DNA from: Adlercreutzia equolifaciens DSM 19450
GTDB lineage: Bacteria; Actinomycetota; Coriobacteriia; Coriobacteriales; Eggerthellaceae
Assembly (NCBI RefSeq): GCF_000478885.1
Contig: NC_022567.1
Location: 310,001-374,000 of the forward strand
DNA length: 64,000 bases
Direction of reading: 5' to 3'
Position 1 is the stretch's first letter; each line of letters begins with the position of its first letter. Under the pieces are notes generated by a model. That model did no database searches and had not been told where the DNA came from. It worked only from the letters and a program-made list of their open reading frames with translations. A program made the translations under genes and the position numbers. Below, in pieces: positions 1-7,148 of the stretch.

Positions 1-1145
1 AGCGCACCGAGAATGCTGCTTACGCTACGGCTACCCAGGTGTATCTGGCCCTGTTCTGCGGTCATATCGGCCATCGCGGCGACGGCGTGTACGACGCCTG
101 CGGCTCCACCACCCTGGTGCCCGGCGGCTCTGCCTATGAGGCCAACCCCGATGCTGTTAAGAACGAGTCCATTCCCGTGCCGTGCTTCGGTGAGTGGATC
201 TGCCAGGACAAGCCCACCAAGATCAACTTCATGTGGATCGCCCAGGGCAATCCCGTGGCCCAGTGGCCGAACACGAACAGCGTGAAGGAGGGCATGAAGC
301 ACATTCCGTTCGTCGTGAAGGTAGACATGTTCCTGAACGCGAGCGCCATGTACGCCGACCTGGTGCTTCCCGTGACGGCGCTGTTCGAGACTCCGAACGT
401 CACGCATTCCGCGCGCTCGGCTGTCATCTCCATCAGCGAGGCCGGCGTGACCCCGCCGGGCGAGTGCAAGACTGACCTGGAGATTACCCGCGAAGTCGCC
501 AAGCGCTTCGGCCTGGAGCAGTACTTCAACGAGGATCCGTCGGTGTACATCGGCCGCGTGCTCGAGCCGGCCGGCATCACCTACGAGGAGCTCGCCGAGA
601 AGAAGGGCATCAACGCTTGGGATCTGAACCCCGATTACATCGCCTACAAGGATGGCGAGTTCCTCACTCCCACCAAGAAGGCTCACCTGTGGGTTCAGGC
701 GTGGGTCGACGAGGGCTACCCGGCGATCGCGTGCCACCAGCGTCCTGAGGAGCATCCGCTGAACGCCGATAGCGAGCTCGCCAAGAAATACCCGCTGGCC
801 TCGGTTCAGCGCAAGACCCGCAGCCAGGTGCACACGACGTTCAAGAACCTCGAGACCATGCTGTGCATGGACGGCCACAAGCCGAACATCTACATCAACA
901 CCGAGGACGCTGCCGATCGTGGCATCGCCGAGGGCGACGAGGTGACGGCCTTCAATGATCGCGGCGAGCATACGGGCCTCGCGCGAGTGACCGACCACCT
1001 CAAGAAGGGCGTTGTCGTGCTGGAGAACGGCTGGGAGGATACCACGGCGTCCTCGTCGAGTAATGTGACGAGCAACAAGTGGCCCACCCTCGGTACCATC
1101 CACTGCTGCAATTCCACGCTTGTTGAAGTGAAGAAGGGGGCGTAA
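1..1145 (+). CDS. Molybdopterin oxidoreductase, DMSO reductase family (3' part)
   Basis: The frame is open at the left edge, so only the C-terminal ~380 residues are visible. They carry the end of the molybdopterin-binding core (a run ending in ADLVLPVTALFE, typical of the last core domain) and the C-terminal dinucleotide-binding beta-barrel with IYINTEDAADRGIAEGDEV, the usual '..NP.DA..RGI..GD.V' pattern of DmsA-type subunits. The missing N-terminus would hold the Tat signal, the first Fe-S cluster and the Mo ligand. The stop is three bases before the start of a four-cluster ferredoxin, the standard A-B subunit order, so the enzyme is very likely a periplasm-facing reductase fed from quinol. 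The substrate cannot be read from this part. Confidence 0.9.
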   Translation, partial: RTENAAYATATQVYLALFCGHIGHRGDGVYDACGSTTLVPGGSAYEANPDAVKNESIPVPCFGEWICQDKPTKINFMWIAQGNPVAQWPNTNSVKEGMKHIPFVVKVDMFLNASAMYADLVLPVTALFETPNVTHSARSAVISISEAGVTPPGECKTDLEITREVAKRFGLEQYFNEDPSVYIGRVLEPAGITYEELAEKKGINAWDLNPDYIAYKDGEFLTPTKKAHLWVQAWVDEGYPAIACHQRPEEHPLNADSELAKKYPLASVQRKTRSQVHTTFKNLETMLCMDGHKPNIYINTEDAADRGIAEGDEVTAFNDRGEHTGLARVTDHLKKGVVVLENGWEDTTASSSSNVTSNKWPTLGTIHCCNSTLVEVKKGA

Positions 1146-1148
1146 ATT

Positions 1149-1727
1149 ATGACTCAGGGATTCTTTGTCAACTCCGCCGATTGCTACGGCTGCAAGAGCT
1201 GCCAGGTGGCTTGCGCCACCGAAAAGGTGCTGACTCCCGGCGTGTTCATTCGTCGCGTGCGCCAGATTAACGCTGCGGCACCTGGTGGCCATGCCTTCGT
1301 GTCCATGGCTTGCAATCATTGCGACGAACCGGCTTGCGTGGCCAACTGCCCCGTGGGCGCCTATCAGAAGATGGACAACGGTCTGGTGGTGCAGGATCAC
1401 GATAAGTGCATCGGTTGCAAGACCTGCATCGAGGCCTGCCCCTTCCACGCGCCTTCCTACGACGAGGCGACCTCTACGACCTACAAGTGCGACGGGTGCG
1501 CCAATCGCCAGGCTCGCGGAGAGATGCCGGTCTGCGTGATGTCCTGCCCGAGCGCGAATCTCACCTTGGATGAGATGGACAAGCTGCCCGAGGGCACGGA
1601 TGTCAAGGACCAGTCGGAGACCAAGCCGAACTTGAAGGTGGCGTTGGACAAGGATATCGACGCGAGTGTCTTCGCTGATATCGACGCCGCGCCGGGTCTG
1701 TTCGATGCCGGCGCCGAGCAGGCATAG
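1149..1727 (+). CDS. DmsB-type 4Fe-4S ferredoxin subunit
   Basis: 192 residues. Four cysteine clusters typical of DmsB/NrfC/PhsB electron-transfer subunits are visible: CYGCKSCQVAC near the N-terminus, CNHCDEPACVANCP, CIGCKTCIEACP, and CDGC followed by CVMSCP. It would pass electrons from a membrane quinol oxidase to the catalytic subunit encoded just upstream. The gene starts 3 bases after the previous stop, with a purine-rich stretch (aagaaggggg) serving as the ribosome site, so the two are cotranscribed. No membrane anchor follows; the next gene begins a different cluster after a hairpin. The last ~40 residues are acidic and lack cysteines. Confidence 0.92.
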   Translation: MTQGFFVNSADCYGCKSCQVACATEKVLTPGVFIRRVRQINAAAPGGHAFVSMACNHCDEPACVANCPVGAYQKMDNGLVVQDHDKCIGCKTCIEACPFHAPSYDEATSTTYKCDGCANRQARGEMPVCVMSCPSANLTLDEMDKLPEGTDVKDQSETKPNLKVALDKDIDASVFADIDAAPGLFDAGAEQA

Positions 1728-1753
1728 CGACTGAGCTTTCGCGATATTCCGGT

Positions 1754-1783
1754 GGCGCCCGGCTGTGGTCGGGCGCCCTTCTC
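1754..1783 (+). terminator. Stem-loop after the ferredoxin gene
   Basis: Perfect 8-bp arms GGCGCCCG (1754-1761) and CGGGCGCC (1770-1777), then CTTCTC rather than a clean T-run. Probably ends the molybdoenzyme operon. Moderate strength by eye. Confidence 0.5.
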
Positions 1784-1859
1784 GATGGAGGTGCGCGGGG
1801 AATTCCACCCTCCCTTATTTCCCTGGGCACCTCCTCTCAACACAAGGGAGGTTGTCTTC

Positions 1860-3095
1860 ATGTTCTACCTGGCATGGAGAAATATCACGCGCCGGCTGGG
1901 CTCTTCCGTGCTCACGGCGTTTATTGCGTTTATGGCGGTGCTCGCGCTGACCGCCTCGATGATTGTGGTGACGTCGCTGGAGGATGGGGTGCGCCTGTCT
2001 CGGGAGCGGTTGGGAGCCGACATCATGGTGCTGCCGGCCGGCGCCTCGGGCAACGCCTCGGAGGTACTGTTCTGCGCCGAGCCGGTGAACGTGTATCTGC
2101 CGGCTTCGGCCGCAGAAGCCGTGGCCGCCACCGAGGGCGTGGCCGCTTCCACGCCGCAGTTCTTCACCCAGACGGTGGATCAGAGCTGCTGCTCGGTGGT
2201 GGGGGTCACCCGCGTGGTGGGTATCGATGCGACGACGGACTTCGTGCTGGCGCCCTGGATCGTTGGCGGCGTAGAAGGCGCCGGGGGTGCTGGTGCTTCG
2301 GCTGAGGTTGACGACTTCGGCCTTGGGGATGACGGCATTCTGCTCGGCTCGGCGGCCCCGACCATCGAGGGCGGCCAGGCTTCCATTTTAGGATCGGTCT
2401 TCCACGTCGCTGGCACGCTGGCCCCCACGGGAACCAGCGTGGACGAGACGATCTTCATGGATATCGACGCGGCACGTACCATCGCGGCAGCGAGCCCTTA
2501 TTTGAAAAGTGTTTGGGGCGACGCCGACCCCTTCGACGCCGTCTCCTGCCTCATGGTGAAGGCGGCCGACGGAAGTGATATCGACGCGCTGTGCCAAGCG
2601 CTCGTGGATGCGGTGCCCGGGTCGGTGGCCGTGCGCACGGCGGACATGGTTTCGGGGGCGTCATCTCAGCTCGCCGTGGTGGAGGCCATCGCCATGGCGT
2701 TTCTTGTCGTGCTCGTGGTGCTGGCGGCGCTGGCTTTGGCCGGGCGGTTCTCGGCCCTGGCGGCCAGCCGCATGCGCGAGCTGGGCCTTTTGCGCACCTT
2801 CGGCATGGGGCGCGGCCGGGTCGTGGGGTGCTTCGCCTGCGAGATCGGGCTGGTCACGCTGGTGGCGGCTGTGGTCGCGGTGGTGGTCGCCTGCTTGGTG
2901 GCCGGCTCGGTGGTCGGCACCTTCCATAGCGAATTCAACATGCCCGGGGCGGCGGTGCCTGCGAGTGCCTATGGGGCAGCTGTGGCCGTGGGGTTGCTGT
3001 TTGCCGTGGCGCTGACTGCCGTGGCGCTGGTGCAGCCGGTCGTTCAGATGCTGCGGCGCGACCCGCAGGAGACGTTGACGAGGGGGGATATGTGA
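1860..3095 (+). CDS. FtsX/MacB-type ABC transporter permease
   Basis: 411 residues. One N-terminal membrane segment (about residues 15-40), a large extracytoplasmic domain, then three C-terminal membrane segments (the first starting near VVEAIAMAFLVVLVVLAALAL), which is the FtsX/MacB/LolC layout. The extracytoplasmic domain has a Cys pair (DQSCCSVVG) and a Cys in LFCAEP. The ATG at 1860 is preceded by AAGGGAGG; the upstream extension of the frame has no such site. The stop overlaps the ATPase start (TGATG). Known relatives form one permease of an ABC module encoded near iron or copper handling genes and DUF4418 proteins. That link is inferred from the DUF4418 gene three positions downstream; the transported or moved substrate is unknown. 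Confidence 0.85.
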   Translation: MFYLAWRNITRRLGSSVLTAFIAFMAVLALTASMIVVTSLEDGVRLSRERLGADIMVLPAGASGNASEVLFCAEPVNVYLPASAAEAVAATEGVAASTPQFFTQTVDQSCCSVVGVTRVVGIDATTDFVLAPWIVGGVEGAGGAGASAEVDDFGLGDDGILLGSAAPTIEGGQASILGSVFHVAGTLAPTGTSVDETIFMDIDAARTIAAASPYLKSVWGDADPFDAVSCLMVKAADGSDIDALCQALVDAVPGSVAVRTADMVSGASSQLAVVEAIAMAFLVVLVVLAALALAGRFSALAASRMRELGLLRTFGMGRGRVVGCFACEIGLVTLVAAVVAVVVACLVAGSVVGTFHSEFNMPGAAVPASAYGAAVAVGLLFAVALTAVALVQPVVQMLRRDPQETLTRGDM

Positions 3096-3781
3096 TGGAG
3101 CCGTTGATCGAGCTGAAGGGCGTGGTGAAGGAGTTTCGCAGCGTGCCTCCCGTGCGTCCGCTGGACGGCGTGTCGCTGGCTGTGGCACCGGGCCGCATTG
3201 TGGCGGTGACGGGCGTTTCGGGCAAGGGGAAGTCGACGCTGCTCAACGTGATGGGCGGTTTGCTGCGAGCCGACGAGGGGTCGGTGCTCTACCACGGCAC
3301 CGATCTGGCGCGGGCCTCGGCCGCCGAGATCGACGCCGTGCATCGCCGTGGCATCGGCTTCGTCTTCCAAAGCCCGTACCTGTTCCCGGCGCTGACGGCG
3401 CGAGAGAATATGGTGATGGCGCTGCGGGCCGCCGGGCAGTCGGTTGACGATGCGGCCATCGAGGCCATGCTTGAGGAGGTGGGCCTGACCAATCGGGCCG
3501 ACCATCTGCCCGCCGAGCTTTCGGTGGGGCAGAAGCGGCGCTTGGTGCTGGCCCGTGTTCTTTTGGCCCAGCACGATTTGTTGTTGGCCGATGAGCCCAC
3601 CAACGACTTGGATGCCGACTGGTCTGACGAGGTGTTCGACCGGTTCCGTGCGTTTGTGGCCGCAGGCGACCGCTCGGTGGTCGTCGTCACGCACGACGAA
3701 GCCTACGCCCGCCAGGCGGATGAGGTGTACGTTTTGGAAGAGGGGAGGCTTGCGCGTCGCGAGGAGGTGGCCTCATGCTGA
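3095..3781 (+). CDS. ABC transporter ATP-binding protein (LolD/MacB type)
   Basis: 228 residues. Walker A GVSGKGKST near residue 42, Q-loop in VFQSPYLFPALTARENM, signature LSVGQKRR (a variant of LSGGQ), Walker B LLLADEPTNDLD and H-loop VVVTHDE are all in order. This is the size and motif set of the LolD/MacB/FtsE class, which drives FtsX-type permeases without moving a substrate through a classical channel. The ATG overlaps the stop of the permease gene, and the 3' end overlaps the start of the next gene by 7 bases, so expression is translationally coupled. A GTG three bases earlier (3092) is an alternative start. Confidence 0.92.
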   Translation: MEPLIELKGVVKEFRSVPPVRPLDGVSLAVAPGRIVAVTGVSGKGKSTLLNVMGGLLRADEGSVLYHGTDLARASAAEIDAVHRRGIGFVFQSPYLFPALTARENMVMALRAAGQSVDDAAIEAMLEEVGLTNRADHLPAELSVGQKRRLVLARVLLAQHDLLLADEPTNDLDADWSDEVFDRFRAFVAAGDRSVVVVTHDEAYARQADEVYVLEEGRLARREEVASC

Positions 3782-5034
3782 CGTGTGGCCAAAATGCGCG
3801 ACGCATGGGCCGTGACGATGCGAACCTTGCGGACGGTGGCTGTTCGGAATGTATGGCATGCGGCGATCGCGCGCTTACGAGAAGGGCGTTTGCCTCTCTC
3901 GCCGGGTTAGCTGCAGGATCGGTGCTGCTGGGGGTTCTGCCGGGATGCGCTGGTTCGGACGCGGGGCAGACGGCCCCTGCTGCGAATGAAAGCGAAGGCT
4001 CGAATTCCGGCGAGGGCGGCAAGGACGAGATGCCCCCAACCTCGGAAAGCGCTCCGGCAGCGCCCTCTGCGGCGCTTTCTCCGGGCTTGCTGTGCGTGGC
4101 GGAATACGCGAACAACACGCTTGCGGTTGTGGATCCCGCCACGGGTGAGATCCTGCAGCGCATCGCTGCCGGGCAGAACCCCGCCACGGCCCTGGTGGCC
4201 GACGGCTGGGTGTACGTCGGTAGTTCCGGCGGCGGCGAGGTGACGGCGGTAAACATCGCCGATCCGTCGCAGGTGACGTCGATCACCGTGGGCAAGCAGC
4301 CGCTCGGGCTATGCTATGACGGGGCGCAGGGCATTCTCTATGTGGGGGATTATTTCGCGTCTAGCATCCATCTCGTTGATACGCAGCTGAAGTCCCTGGT
4401 CAAAACGGTGAAGCTCAGCGCTTCCGGCTACCATAACCGGACCGATCCTCCCGACTGCTGCCGCATCGACCCTGGCACCGGTCGCCGTACCGTGGCGCTG
4501 GCGTTGGCTCCCGAGGGGGATTTGCTGTACTGCGCCAACTACGGCACCTTCGACGTGGCCCGCGTCGATTTGGAGGCTGCAGCGGAAATCGAAGCTTTCG
4601 ATGGCGTGGTGGGCCCGCGGCAGATCCTCGTGTCTGCCGACGGAGCGCAGCTGCTTCTGGCCGGCGTGGGCGGGGAGGGCGAGCAACAGGTAAATGACCT
4701 GTACGTGCTCGATCGCGCTTCTGGCAAGCGGGTGCTGGAAATACCTGTTGGGCAGTCCGTCGCCGGGGTGGCCCAGGCGTCCGACGGCTCGGCGGTGTGG
4801 GCCATCGCCCGCGACGACGGGGAGTTGGTGGCCTTCGACGCCGATTGGAACGAGACGGGGCGGCTGCCTTTGGGCGTGGGCATCGACACTCTGGTGCTTG
4901 CTTCCGACGAGAAGACGCTGCTGGTGGGCAACAGCATCGGAGGCCAAGTGCATGTGATCGATGCGGCAACGATGGCATTGATGAATACGATTGAAGGACT
5001 GGCGAGCCCCAAGGGCATCGCCGTTATCGCTTGA
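3775..5034 (+). CDS. Tat-type lipoprotein with YVTN-like beta-propeller
   Basis: 419 residues. The N-terminal leader is unusual: about 30 residues with several Cys (CSECMACGD) precede a twin-arginine motif TRRAFASLAGLA, a hydrophobic stretch and a lipobox-like LPGC near residue 58. After a Gly/Ser/Glu linker comes a repeat-rich domain with phrases such as LAVVDPATGEILQ, VTAVNIADPSQVTSI and VHVIDAATMAL, spaced like blades of a YVTN/cytochrome cd1-type propeller. A CC pair occurs in PPDCCRID. GAGGAGG precedes the ATG, which lies inside the ATPase gene. The operon position suggests an exported partner of the ABC module, perhaps a metal or cofactor carrier, but no ligand residues can be assigned. 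Confidence 0.78.
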   Translation: MLTCGQNARRMGRDDANLADGGCSECMACGDRALTRRAFASLAGLAAGSVLLGVLPGCAGSDAGQTAPAANESEGSNSGEGGKDEMPPTSESAPAAPSAALSPGLLCVAEYANNTLAVVDPATGEILQRIAAGQNPATALVADGWVYVGSSGGGEVTAVNIADPSQVTSITVGKQPLGLCYDGAQGILYVGDYFASSIHLVDTQLKSLVKTVKLSASGYHNRTDPPDCCRIDPGTGRRTVALALAPEGDLLYCANYGTFDVARVDLEAAAEIEAFDGVVGPRQILVSADGAQLLLAGVGGEGEQQVNDLYVLDRASGKRVLEIPVGQSVAGVAQASDGSAVWAIARDDGELVAFDADWNETGRLPLGVGIDTLVLASDEKTLLVGNSIGGQVHVIDAATMALMNTIEGLASPKGIAVIA

Positions 5035-5045
5035 AAGGAAAACTC

Positions 5046-5465
5046 ATGAAGAACCTGTCTTTGTTGGCGCCGATTGCGGCGCTCGTCTGTGCCGCCGTGG
5101 TGTGCGGAGCCGTGCTTTTGTGGGCGCCGGTGTGCGCGGGAATGCTTGAGCTGACGAATGGGAATATGGTGCCCATGCGCTGCACTTATACGGCGAAGGT
5201 CGAACTGCTGCTTGCTCTTATTCTGGCCGTTGTGGCGGTGGTGGCGCTTGTGACGAAGCGGCCCATGACCGTGGCCCTGGTGCTGCTATCGCTCGCCATC
5301 GTGCTGCTCACCTTCGACACGCCGCTTTCCATCGGCGTCTGCAAGAGCGCCGACATGGCCTGCCAGAGCACGGCGCTGTGGCTGCGCATCGCCGGCGGCA
5401 TCTCCACCGTGGCCGCCCTCGCCGGCGCCCTGCTGAACCCGTCTCGCAAACGCGTCACAGAGTAG
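5046..5465 (+). CDS. DUF4418 family membrane protein
   Basis: 139 residues with four hydrophobic segments. Conserved-looking features match the DUF4418 family: PMRCTYTAK after the first pair of segments and GVCKSADMACQST before the last, giving paired extracytoplasmic Cys residues. The ATG at 5046 has GAAAGGAA upstream; a TTG at 5031 overlapping the previous stop is less likely. It follows the beta-propeller gene by 11 bases, so the four genes from 1860 form one operon. The family has no assigned biochemical role to my knowledge; occurrence with FtsX-type ABC genes is recurrent, which supports a joint function at the membrane. Confidence 0.8.
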   Translation: MKNLSLLAPIAALVCAAVVCGAVLLWAPVCAGMLELTNGNMVPMRCTYTAKVELLLALILAVVAVVALVTKRPMTVALVLLSLAIVLLTFDTPLSIGVCKSADMACQSTALWLRIAGGISTVAALAGALLNPSRKRVTE

Positions 5466-5516
5466 GGCACCTTTCTCGCGAACGCATGCGAGACTGACTC
5501 CCTTCTCCGGGGAATC

Positions 5517-5677
5517 TGGAAAATGTGCTTATCTGGATCGCGATTTGGAAAAGGTGTCATGGTGGGTCGATGGACTTGGAAAATGTGCTTTTTCGAATTC
5601 TAGAAACACTGTATCTGACCTGGTAAAACTCGAATAATACCAGGTCAGACCCTCATCCAAAAAAGCACATTTTCCAA
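5517..5677. repeat. Three-arm dyad A (intergenic)
   Basis: The 18-nt arm TTGGAAAATGTGCTTTTT at 5576-5593 has a perfect reverse complement at 5660-5677. A third, partial copy (14 nt, same orientation as the first) lies at 5517-5530. Nested inside is a second perfect inverted repeat, TCTGACCTGGTA at 5614-5625 and its complement at 5638-5649 with a 12-nt loop. The whole could fold as one long hairpin in either strand's RNA. It lies between the DUF4418 gene and a toxin-like gene. Same layout as the clusters at 14781, 29620, 41843, 43194, 59475, 60145 and 61787. Confidence 0.85.
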
Positions 5678-5724
5678 CCTTCGCAGACAATGGGGAAATT
5701 GATCTGGCTATGTTTTCGTGCTAG

Positions 5725-5752
5725 TATCTATATCACTATAGCGATATAGATA
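5725..5752. promoter_or_regulatory. Probable operator of the toxin-antitoxin pair
   Basis: Perfect 10-bp inverted repeat TATCTATATC (5725-5734) and GATATAGATA (5743-5752) with an 8-nt spacer, ending just before the first gene. AT-rich, so it probably overlaps the -10 region. Its place and the XRE domain of the second gene suggest autoregulation; binding itself is inferred. Confidence 0.6.
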
Positions 5753-5763
5753 GGATGGCTACT

Positions 5764-6423
5764 ATGAGCGAAGTGCTGCGCTTGTACCATGGGTCGCCAA
5801 TTCGAGTGAAGCGCCCCCTTTTTGGTGTGGGCAATCCCTACAACGACTACGGTTTGGGCTTCTATTGCACGGAGTCGTTTGAGCTTGCCTGCGAATGGGC
5901 CTGCCCGAAGGCAAAGGATGGGTTTGCGAACGCCTACGACCTTGAGCTCGCGGGCTTGCGCGTGGTAGATCTGGACGCCGAGCCTTACGGTACCATCGAA
6001 TGGCTCGCGGTGCTTTTCGTCAATCGGCAATTCGACGTTCCGACGAGTCTTATGGAGGCCGCTAAGTCCTACGTGGCGGCCCGATACCCGTCGGAGTTGG
6101 GCGAAGCGGACGTGATCGTGGGCCACCGTGCTGACGATTCCTACTTTTCTTTTGCCCGGGCTTTTCTGGAGAATCGCATTAGTCTCGCACAGCTTGAGCG
6201 CGCGATGAAGCTTGGTGGGCTGGGACGTCAGGTGGTTGCGGTGAGTGAGGCAGCCTTCGGGGCGCTCAGGTTCGTAGGAGCCGAGCCCGCGTCAGCATCG
6301 CTCTGGCATGAGAAGCGTATGAGACGAGATGAGAAGGCGCGCCAGGACTTCGACCGCATCCTGCACAAGGAGCCCTTTGACCCCAACGGCGTATACATGC
6401 TCGACTTGATGAGGGAGGGGTAG
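5764..6423 (+). CDS. DUF3990-type ADP-ribosyltransferase-like toxin
   Basis: 219 residues from the ATG at 5764, which sits a usual distance from AGGATGG; an in-frame ATG at 5755 directly abuts the operator repeat and is less likely. The N-terminus has RLYHGSP and NDYGLGFYCTES, the paired motifs of DUF3990 proteins, a group related by fold to ADP-ribosyltransferases such as RES and DarT-like toxins. The rest, including DLELAGLRVVDLD and DVIVGHRADDSYF, also fits that family. The next gene starts 3 bases after the stop and encodes an XRE protein, so toxin first, antitoxin second is the likely reading. Enzyme activity and target are inferred from the family only. Confidence 0.8.
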   Translation: MSEVLRLYHGSPIRVKRPLFGVGNPYNDYGLGFYCTESFELACEWACPKAKDGFANAYDLELAGLRVVDLDAEPYGTIEWLAVLFVNRQFDVPTSLMEAAKSYVAARYPSELGEADVIVGHRADDSYFSFARAFLENRISLAQLERAMKLGGLGRQVVAVSEAAFGALRFVGAEPASASLWHEKRMRRDEKARQDFDRILHKEPFDPNGVYMLDLMREG

Positions 6424-6426
6424 GCC

Positions 6427-7083
6427 ATGGGGGAGTATCGATACGCCGTCGTCGAGCTGCCGCCTTCGCCTTATGCTCACGATCTGCAAGAAGTGCTGGC
6501 ATTCGTTTTCGATATCGGGGTGAACTTGGCCGGGTGCACGGGCGAGCAGGTGGCCCAGGCGTTCATGGCGTCAGGTTTGGCCGAGGAGTTTGAAAAGCAG
6601 AATCCGGTGTACGTGGCGGGCAAGTCGTCCTATGACTTACTGCGCATCATGGTGCCTCTGCTCCCGTGCGATGAAGTGCCCGCGCCGTCTCTTCGCTATG
6701 ACCGGACGCCGGACTTCTGGGTCGGGTGGGTGCTTGCGCATTACCAGATGGTCACGGGTTGCTCCTACCGGTCCATTTTCGCGACCGCCACCTATGACGA
6801 GATTCGCTCCATGTATTGGCCGCTGCACGAGGCGCCTGAAAGCAAGTTCGTCGCCATCTTCGACGAGATGCGTGCCGAGCGCGCGAAGGCCACCAACCTG
6901 CGGACTTTGCGGGAAGCAGCCGGCCTTTCCCAGTCGCAGCTGGCAAAGGCATCAGGGGTAGGCGTGCGCTCCATCCAGCTGTACGAGCAGCGGCAGAAGG
7001 ACATCAACAAGGCCCAGGGCATAGCCCTCTACCGCCTGTCCCATGCCTTGCGTTGCACCATGGAGCAACTGCTGGAGCGATAG
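6427..7083 (+). CDS. XRE-family HTH protein, probable antitoxin
   Basis: 218 residues. The C-terminal ~65 residues are a clear XRE/Cro-type helix-turn-helix (LRTLREAAGLSQSQLAKASGVGV followed by RSIQLYEQ). The N-terminal ~150 residues form a separate domain with no motif I can name; phrases such as DFWVGWVLAHYQMVTG and the aromatic content suggest a folded toxin-binding or sensor part. It follows the DUF3990 gene by 3 bases and is likely to neutralise it and to repress the pair through the inverted repeat at 5725-5752. The start could also be read slightly downstream, but no better ribosome site is seen. Confidence 0.8.
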   Translation: MGEYRYAVVELPPSPYAHDLQEVLAFVFDIGVNLAGCTGEQVAQAFMASGLAEEFEKQNPVYVAGKSSYDLLRIMVPLLPCDEVPAPSLRYDRTPDFWVGWVLAHYQMVTGCSYRSIFATATYDEIRSMYWPLHEAPESKFVAIFDEMRAERAKATNLRTLREAAGLSQSQLAKASGVGVRSIQLYEQRQKDINKAQGIALYRLSHALRCTMEQLLER

Positions 7084-7110
7084 AAGGGGCACGCGCCCTG
7101 CAGTTTATCT

Positions 7111-7139
7111 CGATTCTGAACGCACTGCGTTCAGAATCG
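7111..7139. terminator. Bidirectional terminator between convergent genes
   Basis: Near-continuous palindrome: CGATTCTGAACGCA (7111-7124) and its perfect complement (7126-7139) around one central base. It lies between the convergent ends at 7083 and 7149, with TTTTATCG shortly after on the plus strand. Confidence 0.75.
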
Positions 7140-7148
7140 TGCCTGCTT

